Origin: Herbaspirillum sp. DW155
GTDB lineage: Bacteria; Pseudomonadota; Gammaproteobacteria; Burkholderiales; Burkholderiaceae_D
Length of the DNA stretch: 64,000 nt
Direction of reading: 5' to 3'
NCBI RefSeq assembly: GCF_037076565.1
Contig: NZ_AP029028.1
Location: forward strand, 3,038,001-3,102,000
In this document: piece after piece, positions 1 through 9,763 of the stretch
Position numbering within the stretch: the first letter of the stretch is position 1
Layout: each line of letters opens with the position of its first letter
The notes under the pieces: model-generated
What the model was told of the DNA's origin: nothing
What the model saw: only the letters and a program-made list of their open reading frames with translations
The model's database searches: none
Made by a program: the position numbers and the translations under genes

Positions 1-1850
1 TTCACCGCTTCGATGGTCAGCAGGTCGCCGCCCACCTCGGTCCAGGCCAAACCAACCACCTGGCCGATCTGGTTTTCCTTCTCGGCGATGCCGAAGTCGT
101 AACGGCGCACACCCAGGAACTTGTCCAGGTTGCGCGAGGTGACGGTGACCTTCTTCTCCTGCTTTTTCAGCAGCAGCAGCTTCACGACCTTGCGGCAAAT
201 CTTGGAGACTTCACGTTCCAGCGAACGCACACCGGCTTCGCGGGTGTAGTAGCGGATGATGTCGCGGATGGCCGACTCGGCCACGCTGATCTCGCCTTCC
301 TTGAGGCCGTTGTTCTTGATCTGCTTGGGCAGCAGGTAGCGCTGCGCAATGCTGGTCTTCTCGTCCTCGGTGTAACCCGACAGGCGGATGACTTCCATCC
401 GGTCCAGCAGCGCCGGCGGAATGTTGAAGGAGTTCGAGGTCGCCACGAACATCACGTCCGACAGGTCGAAATCGACTTCGATGTAGTGGTCGGAGAAGGT
501 GTGATTCTGCTCCGGGTCCAGCACTTCCAGCAGCGCCGAGGACGGATCGCCACGGAAATCCATGCCCAGCTTGTCGATTTCATCCAGCAGGAACAGCGGA
601 TTGCGCACACCGACCTTGGACAGGCTTTGCAGGATCTTGCCCGGCATAGAACCGATGTAGGTACGACGGTGACCACGAATCTCGGCCTCGTCGCGCACGC
701 CACCGAGGGCCATGCGCACGAACTTGCGGTTCGTAGCACGGGCGATGGACTGGCCCAGCGAGGTCTTACCGACGCCCGGAGGACCGACGAAGCACAAGAT
801 CGGCGCCTTCAGCTTGTCCACGCGCTGTTGCACGGCGAGATATTCGAGGATACGTTCCTTCACCTTCTCCAGGCCATAGTGATCGCCTTCCAGCACCTTC
901 TCGGCATTGGTCAGGTCGTTGTTGACCTTGGACTTCTTCTTCCAGGGCAGCGCCACCAGGGTATCGATGTAGTTGCGCACCACGGTCGCTTCAGCCGACA
1001 TGGGCGACATCAACTTCAGTTTCTTCAGCTCGGACTGGGCCTTTTCCAGGGCTTCCTTGGGCATCTTGGCGGCGACGATCTTCTTTTCCAGCTCTTCCAG
1101 ATCGGCACCGTCTTCGCCTTCGCCCAATTCCTTCTGGATGGCCTTGACCTGTTCGTTCAGGTAGTACTCACGCTGCGACTTTTCCATCTGGCGCTTCACG
1201 CGGCCGCGGATGCGCTTTTCCACCTGCAGGATGTCCAGTTCGCCTTCCAGCTGGCCCAGCAGATGCTCGTAGCGCTTGGTGACGTTGAAGATCTCCAGGA
1301 TCACCTGCTTCTGCTCCAGCTTCAGCGGCAGATGCGCGGCGATGGTGTCGGCCAGGCGACCGGCGTCGTCGATCCCGGCCAGCGAGGTCAGGATTTCGGG
1401 CGGGATCTTCTTGTTCAGTTTTACGTACTGGTCGAACTGCTGCACGATCGTGCGGCGCATGGCTTCGACTTCGGCTTCATCGCCCTGCTCGGATTCCACC
1501 GGCGTCAGGTCGGCGACGAAATGGGTGTCCAGTTCGCTGATGTGATGGATGCGGGCACGCTGCGCGCCTTCGACCAGCACCTTCACGGTGCCGTCAGGCA
1601 GCTTCAGCATCTGCAGGATATTGGCCACGCAGCCGATTTCGTAGATGTCTTCAGCCGAAGGCTCATCCTTGGCGGCCGCTTTCTGGGCGGCGAGCATGAT
1701 GCTCTTGCCCTGCTCCATGGCCGCTTCCAGCGCCTTGATCGACTTCGGGCGGCCGACGAAGAGCGGAATCACCATATGCGGGAAGACAACCACATCCCGT
1801 AAGGGCAACAGCGGCAATTGCGATTGTTCTGTAAGTATAGGAGTCGTCAT
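1..1850 (-). CDS. lon: ATP-dependent Lon protease (partial, C-terminus off the left edge)
   Basis: Lon is a cytoplasmic AAA+ serine protease that degrades misfolded and short-lived regulatory proteins. About 616 codons are present, starting MTTPILTEQSQLPLLPLRDVVVF. The N-terminal substrate-binding domain is followed by a Walker A motif GPPGVGKT near residues 356-363 and a Walker B LLDEIDKLG near 420, the positions usual for Lon. The AAA+ module is complete, but the window ends inside the start of the protease domain, so the catalytic Ser-Lys dyad is not visible. The chosen ATG at 1850-1848 opens directly into the conserved Lon N-terminus; upstream there is only a weak ribosome site. The position next to clpX and clpP is the usual one in beta- and gammaproteobacteria. 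Confidence 0.97.
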   Translation of the reverse strand, partial: MTTPILTEQSQLPLLPLRDVVVFPHMVIPLFVGRPKSIKALEAAMEQGKSIMLAAQKAAAKDEPSAEDIYEIGCVANILQMLKLPDGTVKVLVEGAQRARIHHISELDTHFVADLTPVESEQGDEAEVEAMRRTIVQQFDQYVKLNKKIPPEILTSLAGIDDAGRLADTIAAHLPLKLEQKQVILEIFNVTKRYEHLLGQLEGELDILQVEKRIRGRVKRQMEKSQREYYLNEQVKAIQKELGEGEDGADLEELEKKIVAAKMPKEALEKAQSELKKLKLMSPMSAEATVVRNYIDTLVALPWKKKSKVNNDLTNAEKVLEGDHYGLEKVKERILEYLAVQQRVDKLKAPILCFVGPPGVGKTSLGQSIARATNRKFVRMALGGVRDEAEIRGHRRTYIGSMPGKILQSLSKVGVRNPLFLLDEIDKLGMDFRGDPSSALLEVLDPEQNHTFSDHYIEVDFDLSDVMFVATSNSFNIPPALLDRMEVIRLSGYTEDEKTSIAQRYLLPKQIKNNGLKEGEISVAESAIRDIIRYYTREAGVRSLEREVSKICRKVVKLLLLKKQEKKVTVTSRNLDKFLGVRRYDFGIAEKENQIGQVVGLAWTEVGGDLLTIEAV

Positions 1851-1880
1851 GGCGGGCCTTATCAATAAGTACTGTGAATG

Positions 1881-1946
1881 ATGTTGGCACGAGTGACCAA
1901 AACACAAGTCCGGCAGACTAAATATTCACCGGTTGTGCGTTGTCAT
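1881..1946 (-). promoter_or_regulatory. Candidate lon promoter region
   Basis: Two weak promoter-like arrangements are visible on the minus strand upstream of lon. One is ATGACA (1946-1941), a 16-bp spacer, then TATTTA (1924-1919), resembling a sigma-70 promoter. The other is CTTGTG (1908-1903), a 15-bp spacer, then CCAACAT (1887-1881), partly resembling a heat-shock sigma-32 promoter, which would fit lon biology. Neither matches its consensus closely, so this is a suggestion only. Confidence 0.3.
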
Positions 1947-1960
1947 GATCGCAACAAAAT

Positions 1961-1998
1961 AAAAAAGCCACACGCGAAGCTAGCTCCGGGTGGCTTTT
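1961..1998 (-). terminator. Rho-independent terminator downstream of clpX
   Basis: On the minus strand AAAAGCCAC and GTGGCTTTT (arms at 1998-1990 and 1971-1963) form a nine-pair stem followed by a run of T and TATTTT. It lies about 140 bp beyond the clpX stop and just before the lon promoter region, separating clpX from lon transcription. Confidence 0.7.
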
Positions 1999-2076
1999 CG
2001 ATGGAAGCCAGTAATATGCGCCGGTTTATTTTACCGTGTTTGCGGTGACCGGACTTCGTGGTGGCTTCTTGCTACC

Positions 2077-2108
2077 GGAAGGCAGCCGCTACGGCTGCCT
2101 TCCTTTTT
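2077..2108 (+). terminator. Perfect 12-bp hairpin 3' of clpX
   Basis: Arms 2077-2088 and 2092-2103 (GGAAGGCAGCCG and its complement) flank a three-base loop and are followed by five T on the plus strand. It sits about 30 bp past the clpX stop. In the clpX mRNA it would form a 3'-UTR stem without a U-run; as a terminator it points the other way. It may work in both directions. Confidence 0.5.
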
Positions 2109-2135
2109 CTGCTTTTTCCTTCATCTGCCGGCTAA

Positions 2136-3401
<1,266 letters not shown>

Positions 3402-3513
3402 AGAGCTACTAGAGTAAAAGTTACGACCCGATCATACCCGCGAAATCCGGATTCGTCACGGCTTGGTCATTTTTGGTGTCCCAAAATGCTTCACAGGACT
3501 GCCGTATGACCGT

Positions 3514-3542
3514 TATATGTCAGCACAGGTGCCATTTATCAA
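3514..3542 (-). promoter_or_regulatory. Candidate clpX promoter
   Basis: Minus strand TTGATA (3542-3537), a 17-bp spacer and CATATA (3519-3514) lie between the clpP terminator and the clpX start, leaving a 5'-UTR of roughly 100 nt. The -10 element is only moderately good. The position after a terminator is the main argument. Confidence 0.4.
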
Positions 3543-3593
3543 GCAAACAGAGCCGGAAAAGCTGCTCTGTGCCAATTTCGTCAAAATTTGCAC

Positions 3594-3633
3594 AAAAAAA
3601 AAGCCCGAACGATGTTCCGTTCGGGCATTTTTT
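3594..3633 (-). terminator. Rho-independent terminator of clpP
   Basis: Arms GCCCGAACG (3603-3611) and CGTTCGGGC (3618-3626) form a perfect nine-pair stem with a six-base loop. It is flanked by runs of A and T that extend the stem and give a U-tract on the minus strand. It lies 33 bp beyond the clpP stop. This is one of the clearest terminators in the window. Confidence 0.9.
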
Positions 3634-3665
3634 GGCGTTTTACAACGCTGCACTACGTGCAAAGC

Positions 3666-4292
3666 TCAAGTACGCTGGGTCAGCACCTGGTCGATCAGAC
3701 CATATTCCGCGGCGGCCTCGGCCGACATGAAATTGTCTCGATCGGTATCCTTGCTGATCTGCTCGACCGTACGGCCGGTCTTTTCAGCGAGGATGGTGTT
3801 GAGGCGTTCGCGCAGGTACAGAATTTCACGTGCCTGGATCTCGATATCCGATGCCTGGCCCTGAGCGCCGCCCAGCGGCTGGTGAATCATGATGCGCGAG
3901 TTCGGCAGCGAGAAACGCTTGCCCTTGGCACCAGCGGCCAGCAGGAAAGCGCCCATGGAAGCGGCCAGACCCGTGCACAGCGTCGACACTTGCGGCTTGA
4001 TGAACTGCATGGTGTCGAAGATCGCCATGCCGGCCGAAACCGAACCGCCAGGCGAATTGATGTACAGGGAAATGTCCTTGTCCGGGTTTTCGCTTTCCAG
4101 GAACAGCAGCTGCGCCACGATCAGGTTGGCCATCGCATCATTGACCGGGCCGACCAGGAAAATGATGCGTTCCTTGAGCAGGCGCGAATAGATGTCGTAA
4201 GCGCGTTCGCCACGGCCACTCTGTTCGATCACCATCGGCACCATGCCGAGCATTTGGGTATCCAGTGCAGATTGCTTCATCAGACCAGTCAT
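3666..4292 (-). CDS. clpP: ATP-dependent Clp protease proteolytic subunit ClpP
   Basis: ClpP is the serine peptidase chamber that works with ClpX. The 208 residues are the usual length. The catalytic triad is visible as S112 in [10 protein letters not shown]137 in IMIHQPLGG and D186 in DTDRDNFMS. The oxyanion-forming SPGGSV segment is at 80-85. The start [15 protein letters not shown] is kept; an internal ATG at residue 5 is an alternative. It lies 51 bp downstream of tig on the same strand with no terminator visible between them, so tig-clpP are probably co-transcribed, ending at the terminator at 3594-3633. Confidence 0.98.
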   Translation of the reverse strand: MTGLMKQSALDTQMLGMVPMVIEQSGRGERAYDIYSRLLKERIIFLVGPVNDAMANLIVAQLLFLESENPDKDISLYINSPGGSVSAGMAIFDTMQFIKPQVSTLCTGLAASMGAFLLAAGAKGKRFSLPNSRIMIHQPLGGAQGQASDIEIQAREILYLRERLNTILAEKTGRTVEQISKDTDRDNFMSAEAAAEYGLIDQVLTQRT

Positions 4293-4343
4293 GTATGCAT
4301 CCTTAAGCGTAAGAGTTTTCTGATACTACTAGAGAAAACCGGA

Positions 4344-5693
4344 TTACGCTTGCGCCTGATTACCCATCAGTTCATCGAACGAAACCGGCTTTTCCGAGAC
4401 CTTTGCCTTGCCGAGGACGTAGTTGACGACGTTTTCTTCCAAAACAAGAGCTTCGACTTCGGCCAGGCGACGACGGTCGGAGAAGTAGTACTTCAGCACT
4501 TGTTGCGGATCTTCGTAGCTCTGGGCGAAGTCTTCGATCTGGGCCTTGACCTGTTCTTCGGTGGCTTCCAGCTTGTTCTGCTTGACCACTTCAGCCAGGA
4601 TCAGGCCCAGGCGCACGCGGCGCTCGGCCTGGGCAGTGAACAGTTCCTTGGGCAGTTGCATGACCTTGGGGTCCATACCGCGCTGGGCCATGTCCTGACG
4701 GGCCATTTCGGACAGGCGCTCGACGTCCTGGTCGATCAGGGCCTTGGGCACTTCCAGTTCGGACGCCTTGATCAGGGCGTTCATCACGCTGTCCTTGGTC
4801 TTGGCCTTGGTGCGGGCGGTGACTTCACGCTCCAGGTTCTTCTTGATGTCTTCGCGCATCTTGGTCAGATCGCCGTCTTCGATGCCCAGGGATTGGGCGA
4901 AGACTGCATCGACCTCAGGCATATGCGCCCATTCGATCTTCTTGACGGTGATGGTGAATTCAGCGGTCTTGCCGGCCACGTCCTTGCCGTGGTAGTCCTC
5001 GGGGAAAGCCAGCGGGAAGGTCTTCGATTCGCCGACCTTCAGGCCGATGGTCGCGGCTTCGAATTCGGGCAGCATGCGGCCTTCGCCCAACACGAACGGG
5101 AAGGCATCGGCCTTGCCGCCCTGGAATTCCACGCCGTCGATCTTGCCCACGAAGTCCACGGTCACGCGGTCGCCGTTCTGGGCCGACTGGTCGGCACCGC
5201 CGTCGCCGTGCGCACCTTGCTCGCCCTTGACGTGGTAGTGCACGCGCTGCTTGCGCAGGATGTCGATGGTCTTGTCGATTTCGGCGTCGGAGACGACCGC
5301 GGTGGTCTTCTCGACTTCAGCGCCGGACAGGTCGCCGACGGTCACTTCCGGATAGACTTCGAAGGTGGCGTCGAAGGCCAGCTTGCCTTCACCGGCTTCT
5401 TCGCTGGTCTTGGGTTCGATGCGGGGGAAACCGGCCACGCGCAGGTTGTTTTCGACGGCGGCGTCATTGAATGCGCGGCCAACCTTGTCGTTGAGGACTT
5501 CGGTTTCGACCTGGTAGCCGAACTGGGCGGCAACCATCTTCATCGGCACTTTACCCGGACGGAAACCCGGTGCCTTGGCGGTACGGGCGCGCACCTTCAG
5601 GCGCTTTTCCACTTCAGCCTGAACATCGGCCAGCGGGAAAGACAGGGTCATACGACGTTCGAGTTTGCTCAGGGTTTCGACTGCAGTTGCCAT
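4344..5693 (-). CDS. tig: Trigger factor, ribosome-associated chaperone and prolyl isomerase
   Basis: Trigger factor binds at the ribosomal exit tunnel and shields nascent chains. The protein has 449 residues. Residues 1-150 are the ribosome-binding domain, with the signature region [12 protein letters not shown] near 43-55. The FKBP-type isomerase domain lies around 165-255 ([16 protein letters not shown] through ITVKKIE), and the helical C-terminal substrate-binding domain follows. A Gly/Ala/Gln-rich insertion ([19 protein letters not shown]) near 157-175 precedes the FKBP domain; short insertions like this occur in betaproteobacterial homologues. It is first in the tig-clpP unit, about 100 bp below a good promoter. 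Confidence 0.98.
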   Translation of the reverse strand: MATAVETLSKLERRMTLSFPLADVQAEVEKRLKVRARTAKAPGFRPGKVPMKMVAAQFGYQVETEVLNDKVGRAFNDAAVENNLRVAGFPRIEPKTSEEAGEGKLAFDATFEVYPEVTVGDLSGAEVEKTTAVVSDAEIDKTIDILRKQRVHYHVKGEQGAHGDGGADQSAQNGDRVTVDFVGKIDGVEFQGGKADAFPFVLGEGRMLPEFEAATIGLKVGESKTFPLAFPEDYHGKDVAGKTAEFTITVKKIEWAHMPEVDAVFAQSLGIEDGDLTKMREDIKKNLEREVTARTKAKTKDSVMNALIKASELEVPKALIDQDVERLSEMARQDMAQRGMDPKVMQLPKELFTAQAERRVRLGLILAEVVKQNKLEATEEQVKAQIEDFAQSYEDPQQVLKYYFSDRRRLAEVEALVLEENVVNYVLGKAKVSEKPVSFDELMGNQAQA

Positions 5694-5804
5694 TTAAATC
5701 GTCCAAATGTTAAGAATTCCGTAAGCCGGAGCATGCTGCCCTTCGTCCCGATCAACTGATTGCAGACGAAAAGCGCCCCGCCCGGCCGCGCTAAAGCTCG
5801 CTAT

Positions 5805-5833
5805 TTTATACGCAAAAAGCGCCGCGAGTCCAA
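5805..5833 (-). promoter_or_regulatory. Sigma-70-type promoter of tig-clpP
   Basis: Minus strand TTGGAC (5833-5828), an exact 17-bp spacer and TATAAA (5810-5805) form a strong housekeeping-type promoter. The predicted start point near 5797 gives a 5'-UTR of about 100 nt before tig. No competing gene lies between. Confidence 0.65.
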
Positions 5834-5977
5834 AAATGGGCTTGCCAGCCTGCAAACCAGGGTCAATCCTGCCAATTGCCCGCCCGATCAGCCCTGGCGC
5901 GGTCTGCAGCGGGATCAGGAAGACCGCCGCATTGCCCGCCAGCAAACGCCATCCGTAAAGAATTTAGAGAATTTCCC

Positions 5978-6475
5978 TCATTTCACCGGAATCGGCGTGG
6001 ACGGCGCCACCGGCACCGCCGTCACGGCGTTCATGGGGCTGCCATCGATGAGCTTGTCCGAATAGGTCAGGTAGACCAGCGTATTGCGCTTGGCATCGAC
6101 CACCCGCACCACGTGCAGACGCTTGAAGAGAATCGACATGCGCTCGGTAAAGACATCCTCCTGCACCGGCAGCTTGTCCTTGAACTGCACGGTGGGCGCC
6201 ACCTGGCGGCAGGCGATGGAGGCTTCGGACTTGTCCTCGGCCAGACCGACCGTGCCCTTCACGCCGCCGGTGCGGGCGCGCGACACGTAACAGGTCACGC
6301 CGCTCACCTTCGGGTCGTCATACGCTTCGATGACCACACGGTCGTTCTTGCCCAGCCAGCGGAACGCCGTGCTGACATCGGCCAGTTCTTCAGCCGAGAC
6401 GGTGTGCGGGATGGTGGCGGCAATGGCAAGGACGGAGAAGATCGCGCCGACCAGAGCGCGTGCTTGATAGTTCAT
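5978..6475 (-). CDS. creA: CreA family protein
   Basis: This is a 165-residue exported protein of the CreA family, whose biochemical role is unknown. A signal peptide is visible (MNYQARALVGAIFSVLAIAATIPHTVSAEE), cleaved probably after SA near residue 28. The body has family-typical segments DPKVSGVTCYVSRARTGG and ASIACRQV, with two cysteines that could form a disulfide. The ATG at 6475 is chosen because the signal peptide begins there; an in-frame upstream extension of 16 residues lacks such a feature. It follows the DUF1653 gene on the same strand. Confidence 0.85.
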   Translation of the reverse strand: MNYQARALVGAIFSVLAIAATIPHTVSAEELADVSTAFRWLGKNDRVVIEAYDDPKVSGVTCYVSRARTGGVKGTVGLAEDKSEASIACRQVAPTVQFKDKLPVQEDVFTERMSILFKRLHVVRVVDAKRNTLVYLTYSDKLIDGSPMNAVTAVPVAPSTPIPVK

Positions 6476-6610
6476 GAGGATGCCCGAATAAAGTGAATCA
6501 AAAAGAGGAAGGACCGACAGCATGCGATAGACCGCCGTACGCAGGCATTGTTCAGCTTGCGCGCCTTGCTGACGCAGCGGGGCATCGGTATTGACGGGAT
6601 GCAGGTGGTT

Positions 6611-6805
6611 TCAGTCGTCGATCTTCTCGAAACGCGGCACCTGCCGCCCCCCGACGTCCACCATCTCGAAGAAGGCGGCGCGTGGGCGCAGCCAGAGCCG
6701 ACCATCGGCGGCCCGGTAGACGATCATGGGAGTCAGGTCGGCCTCGAGGATGGCCTCGTCGACATATTCATAAATGCCGCCCTTGTAGTGACGATAACGT
6801 GTCAT
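6611..6805 (-). CDS. DUF1653 domain protein
   Basis: This is a 64-residue protein starting MTRYRHYKGGIYEYVDEAILEAD. The YRHYKGGxYxY motif near the N-terminus followed by LTPMIVYRAADGRLWLRPRAAFFE is characteristic of DUF1653, a small single-domain family of unknown function. The frame is open 46 codons upstream, but the family begins exactly at this ATG (6805). It is transcribed in the same direction as creA, 135 bp away. No function can be assigned from sequence. Confidence 0.85.
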   Translation of the reverse strand: MTRYRHYKGGIYEYVDEAILEADLTPMIVYRAADGRLWLRPRAAFFEMVDVGGRQVPRFEKIDD

Positions 6806-7009
6806 GCGAATCCTGCCCGTTAATAAGACAGGCGGCATGGTACTACCGATGGCCGGCGACAAGAAAATGTCCGCACAGAAAAACGCCCACATTGACAACG
6901 GCTTGCAGTACAATGGCGCGCTTTGACAAATTGCTACCTGCATCGGTAGCGGCAGGTCTGCGGCAAACGCACTGCCAGACTGCTATCGCACCGATGCCCG
7001 ACACCTTCA

Positions 7010-7096
7010 GCGAGGATGGCGAAATTGGTAGACGCACCAGGTTTAGGTCCTGACGCCAGCAATGGTGTGGGGGTTCGAGTCCCCCTCCTCGCACCA
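7010..7096 (+). tRNA. tRNA-Leu (anticodon UAG)
   Basis: This 87-base gene folds as a class II tRNA. The acceptor stem is GCGAGGA paired with TCCTCGC, followed by A and encoded CCA. The D-arm is GGCGAAATTGGTAGACGC. The anticodon stem CAGG/CCTG encloses loop TTTAGGT, giving anticodon TAG, and there is a long variable arm. The T-arm is GGGGG TTCGAGT CCCCC. It reads CUA and related leucine codons. Confidence 0.97.
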
Positions 7097-7563
7097 GACA
7101 ATCCGTTTCAAATCTCCGATTTGACCCAGCGGCCTGCATCGTTGCCGACCCGCTAGACTTGCGCACCTGCACGCCCGCCGCTGTCGATCTCGGGGGACCG
7201 CTTCGCGCTTCCTGCCGCACACTGCGCAAGATGTGAAGAAAAAGTCACAATCTCTCTCTGCCCCGTTGTACGCGACGGCGCCCCGGCTGCAGTCATCACC
7301 TCCTCTTTCAGCGACGCTCGGTTGCCTCAAGTTGTCTTTTTCTCCTTCGCATCAGATTGTCAATGGACCAACGGCACTTTCGTGCGATTTACCGAAGTCT
7401 TTCGATCCGATTGAATCGTCGCGGGACCACCAGAACAAGACCTGTCCGCCCTGCCACCGTCCGTGGCCAGGGCGGCAGGAAACAGGTCCCCGGGGCGGCA
7501 CGCCACCTGCGCAAACCTGCCCCGCATAACAACGCCAGCGATGGCGCACTTGAAAGGGAACCC
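7097..7563 (+). other. Non-coding leader between tRNA-Leu and the first RTX gene
   Basis: This is 467 bp without a convincing gene. The frame of the downstream gene is open from 7357, but the Arg/Pro-rich translation before 7564 has no counterpart in the paralogue, and a ribosome site lies immediately before 7564. The stretch contains a strong inverted repeat at 7441-7479. No clear -35/-10 pair was found. Confidence 0.6.
7441..7479 (+). promoter_or_regulatory. Strong hairpin in the leader of the first RTX gene
   Basis: Left arm 7441-7457 and right arm 7463-7479 pair as CCTG, CCGCCCTG and CCAC with GTGG, CAGGGCGG and CAGG, with one-base bulges and a five-base loop. It lies 84 bp before the GTG start. 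There is no U-run, so it is not a classical terminator. A hairpin also precedes the paralogous gene. Confidence 0.6.
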
Positions 7564-9639
7564 GTGTCAACCAACTCAGCCACTCCACGCTCTGCCACTG
7601 CTGCGGCAGAATCGACCGATCTGGTCATCAGACGCATCGACGATCGCTTCGTCAGGATTCAGAACGGTAGCGTCTTCAAAGTTGTCTTCTCTCCCATCAA
7701 GCCGGGAGTCAAGCCCTTCCATACCCCGCCCACCGTGGCCAGCAGCACTCTGGCCAGCACCCGCCCAACCAGCGTCACTCCGGTGAGCAGCAGCAAGCCC
7801 ACCAAGATCGCTCTGCCCAACACGTCCAAACCCGTCAGCGCTACGCCGGCCAATCCCAACAAGCCCACCGCCAGCCTCGCCCCGGCCAGCATCAGCAAGC
7901 CTGTCGATATCACGCCACCCGGCACCGCCAAACCGGCCAGTGTCACCCCGGCCATCGCCGTCAACGCACCCGCATCCAATGTCCTGCCCGCAGAACACGA
8001 CAACGCCGCCAACGTGACCGGCGCCACCACCATCACCACCAATGACGCCATCAAGCCGCACAGTCCCCCTCCCGGCAGCATCGCCAGTGCCCTCGCCAGC
8101 GGCAAATCAAGCGCCAATGGAGCGGACCTCGCCATCGCCCTGCCCAATGCGCAGCGCTACCTGGAAGCCTTCAACGCCCCTGCCCCCTTCGGCGACGATG
8201 CCGGCACGCTGAAAAAACTGCCCGGCGTGGCCGCCAGAAAAACCTTGATCCTCGATGCCACAGCCAAGGGCCTGAGCATCGGCGAGGACCATCTCAATGC
8301 CATCGGCAATGCGCAAGACAACCGCCTCACAGGCAATGACCGCGACAATATCCTCGACGGCATGGCCGGCGCCGATACCATGACCGGCGGCAAGGGCGAC
8401 GACAGCTATTACGTCGACAACGTGGGCGACAAGGTGATCGAAAATGCCGGCGAAGGCGTGGATACGGTCTATGCCACCGTCAGCACCACACTCGCGGCCA
8501 ACGTCGAGAACCTGGTGCTGCTCGACGCCAGCAAGCCGCAAACGGCGATGGTCAATGGCGTCCACGCACTGGTCTATGGCCGGCCGCGCTCGTATCAGCT
8601 GGACTACGCCCAGGGCGATGCCGTCCAGGGCTATCGCGGCACCTGCAGCGAAACCACCATCGCCAACATCACCACGATGGGCGACAAGCCCGCCACCGAA
8701 AAGGAAGTGGTCGAGAAAGCCATCAAGGAAAAATGGTGCGATACCGTGAGCCCGTCCGAAGAGCTCCGGGGTGGCACTACCCCCACACAGCAGCGGGCCT
8801 TGCTCAAAGCCTTCGGCTTCAACGCCAGCGTCACGGAGGGCTACGATGAAAAAGCGATCGCCCAGAGCATCAAGGATGGCAAGGGCGTGGCGGTGAGCGT
8901 GAGCGCCGGCAATCTGTGGGGCATGAGCCTGTCCGACCAGGATTATTGCAATCACCTCGTGACGGTCACCGGCGTGGCCTGTTCAGCCATGACCGGCGAA
9001 ACCATCGGCTTCTACATCACCGACTCCGGCCAGGGCCACGAAAGCGACATGTGCCGCTTCGTCACCACCGAACAACTGCGCTACGCCGCCAACGTCAGCG
9101 GTGCCCACACCATGACCACCGACGATCCCATCAAGCTGCGCAACCAGAACCTGGACGCCACCGGCAATGCGCTGGACAACATCCTGGTGGGTAATCGGGG
9201 CAACAACGTCCTCACCGGGGGCCGCGGCAACGATCTGCTCATCGGGGACACCGGCAACGATACCTATGCCTTCGCCAAGGGTGACGGCCAGGACGTGATC
9301 TACGACCACGATGCCACCAAGGGTAACCTCGACACACTCAGCTTTACCGATGCCAAGCAGACCAACCTCTGGTTCAGCAAGGCCGGTGACGACCTGAAGA
9401 TCAACGTCCTGGGCAGCAAGGACCAGGTGACCGTCAAGGACTGGTACGCCGGTGGTAACAGCGGCAGCGACAACCACATCGAGCGCATCAGGACCGCCGA
9501 CGGCAAAACGCTCCACGACACCGACGTCGACAAGCTGGTGCAGGCCATGGCCAGCTTTGGGGCGCCCTCGGCCACCCAGACCAGCTGGCCGACCACCCAG
9601 GGTGGCGATGGCAAGGTCTTGCTGACCGTCAGCCACTAA
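7564..9639 (+). CDS. RTX-type secreted protein with embedded C39/papain-like cysteine peptidase module (copy 1)
   Basis: This is a 691-residue protein not assigned to a named gene. A short conserved N-terminal motif (DLVIRRIDDRFVRI, then VFSPIKPG) is followed by a Ser/Thr/Pro/Ala-rich linker to about residue 185. An RTX-like glycine/aspartate block (about 244-290, including GGKGDDSYYVD) comes next. A peptidase-like module has C361 in GTCSETTIAN, H464 in NHLVTVTGV and D487 in ITDSGQG. A second RTX block (about 529-575, GGRGNDLLIG) and a C-terminal region like that of type I secreted proteins (LWFSKAGDDL, DWY, LVQAMASFGAP) follow. There is no Sec signal. The GTG at 7564 is chosen because GAAAGGGAA precedes it and the paralogue starts the same way. 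Calcium-dependent folding after type I secretion is inferred; peptidase activity is a prediction from motif order. Confidence 0.85.
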   Translation: MSTNSATPRSATAAAESTDLVIRRIDDRFVRIQNGSVFKVVFSPIKPGVKPFHTPPTVASSTLASTRPTSVTPVSSSKPTKIALPNTSKPVSATPANPNKPTASLAPASISKPVDITPPGTAKPASVTPAIAVNAPASNVLPAEHDNAANVTGATTITTNDAIKPHSPPPGSIASALASGKSSANGADLAIALPNAQRYLEAFNAPAPFGDDAGTLKKLPGVAARKTLILDATAKGLSIGEDHLNAIGNAQDNRLTGNDRDNILDGMAGADTMTGGKGDDSYYVDNVGDKVIENAGEGVDTVYATVSTTLAANVENLVLLDASKPQTAMVNGVHALVYGRPRSYQLDYAQGDAVQGYRGTCSETTIANITTMGDKPATEKEVVEKAIKEKWCDTVSPSEELRGGTTPTQQRALLKAFGFNASVTEGYDEKAIAQSIKDGKGVAVSVSAGNLWGMSLSDQDYCNHLVTVTGVACSAMTGETIGFYITDSGQGHESDMCRFVTTEQLRYAANVSGAHTMTTDDPIKLRNQNLDATGNALDNILVGNRGNNVLTGGRGNDLLIGDTGNDTYAFAKGDGQDVIYDHDATKGNLDTLSFTDAKQTNLWFSKAGDDLKINVLGSKDQVTVKDWYAGGNSGSDNHIERIRTADGKTLHDTDVDKLVQAMASFGAPSATQTSWPTTQGGDGKVLLTVSH

Positions 9640-9689
9640 TCCGCTACCACTCTTTGATCAACCTGCATCGTAGCTGCGCTTGAAGGCTT

Positions 9690-9725
9690 GCAGGGCAAGG
9701 CGTCTCGCGCGATGCCTTGCCCTGC
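9690..9725 (+). promoter_or_regulatory. Perfect 12-bp hairpin in the leader of the second RTX gene
   Basis: GCAGGGCAAGGC (9690-9701) and its exact complement (9714-9725) flank a 12-base loop. It ends 38 bp before the GTG start of copy 2 and begins 50 bp after the stop of copy 1. No T-run follows on the plus strand. It could be a weak terminator for copy 1, an mRNA-stabilising element or a binding site. Confidence 0.65.
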
Positions 9726-9763
9726 TCCTCATCGCCCACCCACGCGCAGTGGAAAGGCAAATC

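Noticed and set aside
3588-5759. 723-residue plus-strand open frame
   Set aside because: It covers clpP and tig in antisense and runs through the clpP terminator.
6892-6914. TTGACA and TACAAT upstream of tRNA-Leu as a promoter
   Set aside because: The spacing is only 11 bp, too short for a sigma-70 promoter.
7357-7563. N-terminal extension of RTX copy 1 to 760 residues
   Set aside because: The extra 69 residues translate the leader hairpin, have no equivalent in copy 2, and a good ribosome site precedes the GTG at 7564.
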